NCBI GenBank assembly: GCA_964417555.1
Contig: CAYQIM010000012.1
Span: forward strand, 1-38,917
Source: CAYQIM01 sp964417555
GTDB lineage: Bacteria > Pseudomonadota > Gammaproteobacteria > Diplorickettsiales > Diplorickettsiaceae
Length of the DNA: 38,917 nt
Direction of reading: 5' to 3'
Shown here one piece after another: positions 33,627-38,917 of the stretch; the stretch's first letter is position 1; the number at the start of each line of letters is the position of its first letter. A program made the translations under genes and the position numbers. Under the pieces are notes generated by a model. The model worked only from the letters and a program-made list of their open reading frames with translations, was not told the origin of the DNA and did not search any database.

Positions 33627-34076
33627 ATGCCTTCTTTAACGCCTTTATTTCCTGAAGAAAACCTCCCCATCACTATAAAACAAGGAAACACAGGCGATTG
33701 TTATCTGTTAGCGGCATTGGATTGCATTTTTCAATCAAAAGAAGGATATGATCAGATAAAATCTTTATTTAAAGAAGTTCCAGGGGGTGTGGAAGTAAGA
33801 ATAAAAGCGGCTCGTCACCTTACTGATTCTAACCGTGAAAATATGCAGGGAAAATATGCTTATTATTACGATAGTGTGCGTGGGGAACATGTATTTTTTC
33901 TTAGTCAAAGGAGATTGAACGAAATCGATAATTCAAAAGATGGTGTCGATAGTAATTCACTTGCCGTAAAAATTCTGGAACGACTCATCCCTTATTTTTT
34001 TTTAATAAATGGGATAATACAAAAAGAAGAGCAAGTATATTTGCCCATAATTCAGATGAAAGAAAGTTCGGTTTAA
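33627..34076 (+). CDS. calpain-like (C2 family) cysteine protease, N-terminal part with catalytic Cys
   Basis: The 149-residue frame opens a calpain-type catalytic core: 'IKQGNTGDCYLLAALDCIFQ' carries the nucleophile C25 in the family context QGxxGDCxLLAAL. The frame is lost after the nine-T run at 33995-34003; the residues after 'LIPYFF' do not belong to it. Adding one T gives 'LIPYFFFNKWDNTKRRASIF' and continues without a stop into the frame holding the catalytic His and Asn, for a total of 524 residues. Slippage by polymerase or ribosome on T9/U9 could therefore make an active enzyme; otherwise the gene is dead. A PmrA-like promoter lies directly upstream. A role as a secreted protease acting in the host is inferred. 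Confidence 0.75.
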   Translation: MPSLTPLFPEENLPITIKQGNTGDCYLLAALDCIFQSKEGYDQIKSLFKEVPGGVEVRIKAARHLTDSNRENMQGKYAYYYDSVRGEHVFFLSQRRLNEIDNSKDGVDSNSLAVKILERLIPYFFLINGIIQKEEQVYLPIIQMKESSV

Positions 34077-34150
34077 GTTCAAGGTCATTTGTAGGCCAAT
34101 TACTGGGTATAAGCACCTATGTCAGTTTAACTGTTGATGAGATTGTTAAA

Positions 34151-35200
34151 TTGAAGATAGCCGATCCGGAACAGCTTGTTTTTATTGGTATGGATTATGG
34201 CAAGGCCGATAGCACTGGAAAAATACATGATGGGCATGCGTTAAGAGTCGATAAGGTAATACCAAATAGCAAAAGTCCCGGCGGCTACGATTTCGTTTTG
34301 GTTAATCCATGGAATAGTCAGAAACGAGAAACCTATAGTTTAAGTGATATACGAGAAAGAGGGCAAGATTTTCGTATCTTTAACTCCAGTCCACAAAAAC
34401 TGCTAATGCATTATCTCTTAGGGTTTACGCCAGCAGCGATTAGTTTTGTTTGTGAAAACTCCAAAGTATTAAGCGAGATTTTACAAATAGAAGAGATGGA
34501 TGTATTACATATTGATTCTTTAGTCGAGGGAATTATACAAGGTAAAATTAAATTGATAGAAATTGCTCAGAAATTAATTGATAGAGGTGTTGTGCAACCA
34601 AAAATGAAACAACTAAAAGAAGAACTAGAGGCTTCTGATAAAAATAAGTTTCATCTATTTATAGAGAAAAATAATTTCCGTATACAAAAACTAAGAGAAG
34701 TTATAGAATTTGCTGATAAAAGTCGTTTTATAGAATCTTTAGCGCTTATAAAAAAAGAACTTTCAAAAATAGAACAGCTTGCTCAAGAAGATAATAAATA
34801 TAATAAGACTTTCCAGGTGGCAAATCAGCTTTACACTCAGCTCTTACAAGCGAAGGAATGTCTGTTGCATATAGAAACACCTATAGATGAAAGGTTAGCT
34901 CAATTCCAAAAAAGCTGTCTTGATGCCATCCATACAGCGTTACCTATTTTAGGACAGGAAGTAGAATGGCAGCCCCTGCTTATTAAATTGGTCAATGTTA
35001 TCGTAGCGCTAGCCACAGTCGGTTTAGTCTGTTTAGCAACGGGTAGGTTCGGGTTGTTCAAACCACAAAAAAAGATACTTCCACTAGAAGAGATACTCCC
35101 GTTAAAAGAAACACTTGGTCAAACAGCACAGAAGTTGCAACAGGGGGTTGATGCAAACAACGACGTGGCTAAATTGATTCTAAGTCGCCGAAGTGCTTAA
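34151..35200 (+). CDS. calpain-like cysteine protease, C-terminal part with catalytic His and Asn
   Basis: This frame is open from the T9 run at 34003 to 35200; TTG at 34151 is only its first start-like codon. It carries 'DGHALRVDKV' (His 204 in the restored protein) and 'FVLVNPWNS' (Asn 227), completing the Cys-His-Asn triad of calpains. A long Lys/Glu-rich helical region of about 220 residues follows, then one membrane segment ('LVNVIVALATVGLVCLA') about 55 residues from the end and a polar tail ending 'LILSRRSA'. No calcium-binding domain is seen. The unbroken reading immediately after the T run shows that the two parts are one gene. Confidence 0.72.
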   Translation: MKIADPEQLVFIGMDYGKADSTGKIHDGHALRVDKVIPNSKSPGGYDFVLVNPWNSQKRETYSLSDIRERGQDFRIFNSSPQKLLMHYLLGFTPAAISFVCENSKVLSEILQIEEMDVLHIDSLVEGIIQGKIKLIEIAQKLIDRGVVQPKMKQLKEELEASDKNKFHLFIEKNNFRIQKLREVIEFADKSRFIESLALIKKELSKIEQLAQEDNKYNKTFQVANQLYTQLLQAKECLLHIETPIDERLAQFQKSCLDAIHTALPILGQEVEWQPLLIKLVNVIVALATVGLVCLATGRFGLFKPQKKILPLEEILPLKETLGQTAQKLQQGVDANNDVAKLILSRRSA

Positions 35201-35277
35201 AAGATAGGCTAATAAAGTGTGAGCGCAAAAAAAATTCTGTCATATTCCTACGAAAGCTTTGTCGTTGTGTAATCGGG

Positions 35278-35333
35278 ATATACCGCTTGTCGTGTGTTTG
35301 AAAGATTCACATTTTCAAGTATGAGCGGTATAT
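35278..35333. repeat. hairpin with ATATACCGCT/AGCGGTATAT arms
   Basis: A 10-bp perfect inverted repeat (35278-35287 and 35324-35333) with an inner TTTGAAA/TTTTCAA pairing. It lies in the 228-base interval between the calpain gene and clpB and could end transcription of the former, though no T run follows. It shares 'TTTCAAGT' and 'CGGTATAT' with the ispH leader. Confidence 0.4.
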
Positions 35334-35344
35334 ATCTAGTAAAA

Positions 35345-35404
35345 AACTTGATTTTTATTAATTAGACTAAACTATAGAGATTAAGAGCAAAATAAAATCA
35401 AGTT
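35345..35404. promoter_or_regulatory. long dyad around the clpB promoter region
   Basis: AACTTGATTTT (35345-35355) and its exact reverse complement (35394-35404) flank 38 bases that should hold the clpB promoter or the 5' end of its transcript. The right arm ends 24 bases before the clpB ATG. It is not the CIRCE element (TTAGCACTC-N9-GAGTGCTAA), and no good sigma-32 promoter was seen. Confidence 0.4.
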
Positions 35405-35428
35405 GGCTATCGAGAGGGTATTGGTATT

Positions 35429-38035
35429 ATGAGTCTTAATAAATTAACGAGTCAATTTCAGGCCGCGTTAGCAGAATCCCAATCATTGGCAGTAGGACGC
35501 GATAATGCCTTTATTGAGCCGATCCATTTACTGAAAGCATTGCTAGCGCAAGAAAATGGAACGGTAAGGCCTTTGCTGACTAAATCCAATATTAATTTAA
35601 CCCAGTTAACGAAAGACTTAGATGAAGCGATTGAACGCTTACCTACTGTGCAAAGCGCAAAACCCGGTGAAGTTTATCCCTCGAATGATTTAACACGTTT
35701 ATTGAATGTAACGGACAAATTAGCGCAGCAACGTAAAGATGAATATCTTTCTAGCGAGTTATTTATATTAGCGGCTGTGGTTGACAAAAGCTTAGTTGGT
35801 GATTTGTTACGAAAAGCGGGTGCGTCAAGACAAAACATTGAGGCATCCATTAAAGAGATTCGAGGTGGGGAAGGTGTTGGTGACCCTGAAGCAGAAAGTC
35901 GGCGTGGGGCATTAGAGAAATATACCATTGATTTAACGGCACAAGCCGCGCAAGGAAAGCTTGATCCTGTGATAGGGCGTGATGATGTTATTCGGCGCAC
36001 GATACAAGTCTTACAAAGACGTACAAAAAATAATCCTGTGCTGATTGGTGAGCCAGGTGTGGGTAAAACGGCTGTTGTTGAAGGATTGGCGCAACGTATT
36101 ATTAATCACGAAGTTCCTGAAGGTTTAAAAAATAAACGTTTACTAGCGCTGGATATGGGCGCTTTAATTGCCGGTGCAAAATATCGTGGTGAGTTTGAAG
36201 AACGTTTAAAAGCGGTGCTTAACGATCTAGCCAAACAAGAAGGACAGATTATTTTATTTATTGATGAATTACATACTATGGTTGGTGCAGGAAAAGCTGA
36301 AGGCGCCATGGATGCAGGAAATATGTTAAAACCTGCCTTAGCCAGAGGTCAGTTACATTGTATTGGCGCCACAACTTTAGATGAATATCGCACTTATATT
36401 GAAAAAGATGCGGCGTTAGAGCGTCGTTTCCAAAAGATTTTGGTCGATGAACCGAGTGTTGAAGACAGTGTGGCGATATTACGCGGTTTAAAGCCACGTT
36501 ATGAAATCCATCATGGTGTAGAAATTATGGATTCCGCTATTCTTGCGGCAGCAACTTTATCGCATCGCTATGTTTCAGATAGGAATCTGCCAGACAAAGC
36601 TATTGATCTGATTGATGAGGCAGCGAGTCGTATTCGTATAGAAATAGACTCAAAACCAGAAGAGCTCGATCGCTTGGATAGGCGTTTAATTCAATTAAAA
36701 ATTGAGCGCGAAGCCCTAAAAAAAGAAACTGATGAGGCTTCTAAAAAACGTTTGCAGAACTTACAGAAAGAGATCAACGAGTTAGAAAAAAAATATGCTG
36801 ATTTAAACGAAATTTGGAAAGCTGAAAAGGCAACACTACAAGGCGAGCAAAAGATAAAAAGTGACCTTGAAAAAGCTCAGTTTGAGTTAGAAAAGGCACG
36901 TCGTTCGGGTGATTTAAATAAAATGTCGGAATTGCAATATGGTCAGATTCCTGAATTAGAAAAACAGCTAAAAGCCGTACATAAAATGGAAAAAAAAGAA
37001 ACCCATCTCGTACGCAATAAAGTGACAGAAAAGGAAATTGCAGAAATTGTTTCTCAATGGACAGGTATTCCCGTTTCTAAGATGTTGGAAGGTGAGCGGG
37101 AAAAATTGTTGCACATGGAGGATGCACTTCATCAGCGTGTTATTGGTCAAGACGAAGCGATTGCTGTTGTCGCCAACGCTATTCGCCGTTCCCGGGCCGG
37201 ATTATCCGATCCAAATCGTCCAATTGGCTCGTTTATTTTTTCAGGCCCTACAGGTGTGGGTAAAACAGAAGTATGTAAGGCCTTGGCAGGTTTTTTATTT
37301 GATTCGGACGAAGCCATGATACGTTTGGATATGTCCGAATTTATGGAGAAGCATTCTGTAGCGAGATTAATCGGGGCTCCTCCTGGTTACGTAGGTTATG
37401 AAGAAGGAGGATATTTAACTGAAGCTGTGCGTCGAAAACCTTACGCTGTCGTTTTATTAGATGAGATTGAAAAGGCACATGCTGATGTGTTTAATATTTT
37501 ACTTCAGGTATTAGAGGATGGTCGATTAACAGATGGTCATGGACGTACCGTCGATTTTCGTAATACCGTGATTGTGATGACCTCTAATCTAGGTTCACAA
37601 TTGATACAAGAATTTGCTTCAAAATCCGATTATGCCACTTTAAAGACAACAATAATGGAAGTGATTTCCCAGCACTTTAGGCCAGAATTTATTAATCGTG
37701 TTGATGAGGTAGTTGTATTCCATGCGCTGACAGAAAAACAGATCCATAAGATCGCTGCTATCCAACTGGAGCGTTTACGTCAACGTCTTAGAGAGCGTGA
37801 TATGCAGTTAGAGGTGAGTGATGCAGCTATCGATCACATTGCAGCAGTGGGTTATGATCCGGTTTATGGAGCGCGTCCTCTAAAACGAACTATACAGCAA
37901 GAATTAGAAAATCCGATTGCGCGTGCTCTTATTGAAGGAAAATTTATAGCGGGTGATAGCATTGTAGTTGATTACAGCCACGAAAAAATAAGTGTTAAAA
38001 ATAAAGTAAATAAAACCAGAAATTCTAACTCATAA
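35429..38035 (+). CDS. clpB: ATP-dependent disaggregase chaperone ClpB
   Basis: The 868-residue Hsp100 protein has an N-terminal Clp repeat domain (1-145), a first AAA+ domain with P-loop GEPGVGKT (207-214) and 'IILFIDELHTMVGAG', a coiled-coil middle domain (about 410-525), and a second AAA+ domain with P-loop GPTGVGKT (606-613), 'VVLLDEIEKAH' and sensor 2 'GYDPVYGARPLKR'. It resolves aggregates with DnaK. GAGAGGG lies 10 bases before the ATG. Confidence 0.97.
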   Translation: MSLNKLTSQFQAALAESQSLAVGRDNAFIEPIHLLKALLAQENGTVRPLLTKSNINLTQLTKDLDEAIERLPTVQSAKPGEVYPSNDLTRLLNVTDKLAQQRKDEYLSSELFILAAVVDKSLVGDLLRKAGASRQNIEASIKEIRGGEGVGDPEAESRRGALEKYTIDLTAQAAQGKLDPVIGRDDVIRRTIQVLQRRTKNNPVLIGEPGVGKTAVVEGLAQRIINHEVPEGLKNKRLLALDMGALIAGAKYRGEFEERLKAVLNDLAKQEGQIILFIDELHTMVGAGKAEGAMDAGNMLKPALARGQLHCIGATTLDEYRTYIEKDAALERRFQKILVDEPSVEDSVAILRGLKPRYEIHHGVEIMDSAILAAATLSHRYVSDRNLPDKAIDLIDEAASRIRIEIDSKPEELDRLDRRLIQLKIEREALKKETDEASKKRLQNLQKEINELEKKYADLNEIWKAEKATLQGEQKIKSDLEKAQFELEKARRSGDLNKMSELQYGQIPELEKQLKAVHKMEKKETHLVRNKVTEKEIAEIVSQWTGIPVSKMLEGEREKLLHMEDALHQRVIGQDEAIAVVANAIRRSRAGLSDPNRPIGSFIFSGPTGVGKTEVCKALAGFLFDSDEAMIRLDMSEFMEKHSVARLIGAPPGYVGYEEGGYLTEAVRRKPYAVVLLDEIEKAHADVFNILLQVLEDGRLTDGHGRTVDFRNTVIVMTSNLGSQLIQEFASKSDYATLKTTIMEVISQHFRPEFINRVDEVVVFHALTEKQIHKIAAIQLERLRQRLRERDMQLEVSDAAIDHIAAVGYDPVYGARPLKRTIQQELENPIARALIEGKFIAGDSIVVDYSHEKISVKNKVNKTRNSNS

Positions 38036-38070
38036 CAATAAAATACGGATATTTTCACATTATGGTGCTT

Positions 38071-38910
38071 TTAAATAAGCTCATTTGTTGAATTGAAATT
38101 TTTTTTATCCCATGGCCAATTTTGATAGATTTCAGACTGAGATAAAGTCATGGGATATTTAATAATTTCAAAAAAGGGTGAGTAATCAAAATCCCTGGGG
38201 GTAAATAAGCGTGGATTTCCTTGCGAAATCTTTAGGACATTGTTCTCTTGTTTTATCATTGGCAGTATCGGAAAGTTGACAGACTGAAAGGCTTCGGTTA
38301 ATAAGGCGGAACAACTTTCTTTTACGCTATTTCCTGATTTGTAATTGAATAACGTTGAATGCCATTTTCGTGGTAACAATGGCCAAGGTAGTAGAAATCT
38401 ACCTAGATCAAAAATTTGTCGAAAATCATATTCTATCCCTAAGTGTGTTATTGTGTAGTTAATAACTTTTTGCGCATCGTCATGTAAAATATCTTTCGGA
38501 CGACAAAGTCGGATATGTTCCTTGGCATATTTAGTTAAGGGTGAAACGACTGTACCTTCGCCTAGTAAGCTTTCAATTACTAATTGATCATTCGGATTGC
38601 CCTGGTAAGAGTGTGAAACTTTTTTTTGCATTTCTTTATCTTCGATATCGACTAAGCGGCCTATATAAAGTGCTGAATGTGACCAAGAGGTCTGTGTAAT
38701 GAGCTTGATAATTTGACTGATGCGTTTCCTTCCTTCTATGAGTAATACATCACAGGGGCGTAGTTCATATTTAAGTTTATTGAAATCACTGAGCGGAAAG
38801 GCTCGAATGGGCTCAATTTCTTTCGACGAGACAATGAGAGCATTGCGGAAGCAATGCGAAGTTGAGGAGCCCGCGATAGGCGTGCGTTGACGGGCGAAGC
38901 AGGAAACGCA
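38071..38910 (-). CDS. YiiX-like NlpC/P60-family (permuted papain) hydrolase, 5' end unresolved
   Basis: The family reads 'LRPCDVLLIEGRKRISQIIKLITQTSWSHSALYIG' (His codon at 38677-38679) and, later, 'ESCSALLTEAFQSVNFPILP' (Cys codon at 38311-38313), the His and Cys of circularly permuted papain-fold hydrolases. An ATG at 38631 lies downstream of the catalytic His and cannot start an active enzyme. The frame is open upstream to 38910 but has no ATG, GTG or TTG there, and family-like sequence fades at about 38812 where a GC-rich segment begins. The gene is probably truncated or joined to other DNA at its 5' end; alternatively its start uses another frame. 'LGIEYDFRQIFDLGRFLLP' is also typical of the family. 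Confidence 0.65.
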   Translation of the reverse strand, partial: CVSCFARQRTPIAGSSTSHCFRNALIVSSKEIEPIRAFPLSDFNKLKYELRPCDVLLIEGRKRISQIIKLITQTSWSHSALYIGRLVDIEDKEMQKKVSHSYQGNPNDQLVIESLLGEGTVVSPLTKYAKEHIRLCRPKDILHDDAQKVINYTITHLGIEYDFRQIFDLGRFLLPWPLLPRKWHSTLFNYKSGNSVKESCSALLTEAFQSVNFPILPMIKQENNVLKISQGNPRLFTPRDFDYSPFFEIIKYPMTLSQSEIYQNWPWDKKNFNSTNELI

Positions 38911-38917
38911 TCACGCC
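38830..38917. other. GC-rich segment at the window edge
   Basis: By my count about 59% G+C over the last 88 bases, against well under 40% in the neighbouring gene. It contains a perfect 7-bp hairpin with a GGAA loop (38840-38846 and 38851-38857). It interrupts the expected 5' part of the YiiX-like gene, suggesting the edge of a repeat or mobile element. Confidence 0.4.

Noticed and set aside
35341..35428. Sigma-32 heat-shock promoter for clpB
   Set aside because: CTTGAT is present but no CCCCAT-like -10 element follows at the right distance.
16232..35428. tRNA genes or CRISPR arrays in the intergenic regions
   Set aside because: No cloverleaf T-loop signature and no regularly spaced direct repeats were found in any gap.
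34..38916. Ten-base match GCGTGATGCG (34-43) with the reverse complement of the window end (38907-38916)
   Set aside because: Too short to support a repeat or circular junction; flanking sequence does not align.

Overview
The window is AT-rich DNA from an intracellular gammaproteobacterium, most likely of the order Legionellales (Coxiellaceae / Rickettsiella-like). This placement is inferred from three things: gammaproteobacterial gene orders (atpIBEFHAGDC-glmU and ubiE-ubiJ-ubiB-tatABC), a set of effector-like genes (multi-membrane-segment proteins, an ankyrin protein, a calpain-like protease), and many freshly broken accessory genes beside intact housekeeping genes. No rRNA, tRNA or CRISPR array was seen.

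Layout. 1-2.3 kb: a ComEA-like helix-hairpin-helix protein, a cytochrome c5-like protein and a class I fructose-bisphosphate aldolase, with hairpin/palindromic repeats between them. 2.3-7.8 kb: two large membrane proteins of unknown function. They share a duplicated ~300 bp leader, and the second copy still carries a relict of the aldolase start. 7.9-16.2 kb: the complete F1Fo ATP synthase operon ending in glmU and a rho-independent terminator. 16.3-22.3 kb, mostly minus strand: a small hypothetical gene, an AmiD-type amidase, a host-attachment-family protein, an amidase-signature enzyme, periplasmic Cu/Zn superoxide dismutase and TypA/BipA. 22.5-28.2 kb: a frameshifted conserved gene, an orphan, the ubiquinone genes ubiE-ubiJ-ubiB and the Tat translocase tatABC. 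28.2-33.2 kb: an orphan receiver protein coupled to a broken ankyrin gene, ispH, a TA-flanked MITE, a broken aqpZ, a type IV pilin-like protein and an S49 peptidase (sppA). 33.3-38.9 kb: a calpain-like cysteine protease split by a frameshift at a run of nine T, clpB, and a YiiX-like NlpC/P60 hydrolase whose 5' end runs into a GC-rich segment at the window edge.

The most interesting signal is a promoter design found before three effector-like genes (2657, 5668, 33627): a direct repeat YTTAAK-N5-YTTAAK followed, after exactly 10 bases, by a TAAAAT or TATAAT -10 box. This matches the PmrA box that activates Dot/Icm type IV effectors in Legionella and Coxiella, and suggests the window holds a small PmrA-controlled effector regulon. 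Two of the three sites are duplicates of each other, so there are two independent instances.

Five accessory genes carry single frameshifts: membrane protein A, the conserved gene at 22498, the ankyrin gene, aqpZ and the calpain. None of the housekeeping genes does. Two of the lesions are tandem duplications of 4 bp and 2 bp; the other three lie at runs of T or G. The T9 run in the calpain gene could be read through by slippage, so that gene may still make a full-length enzyme.
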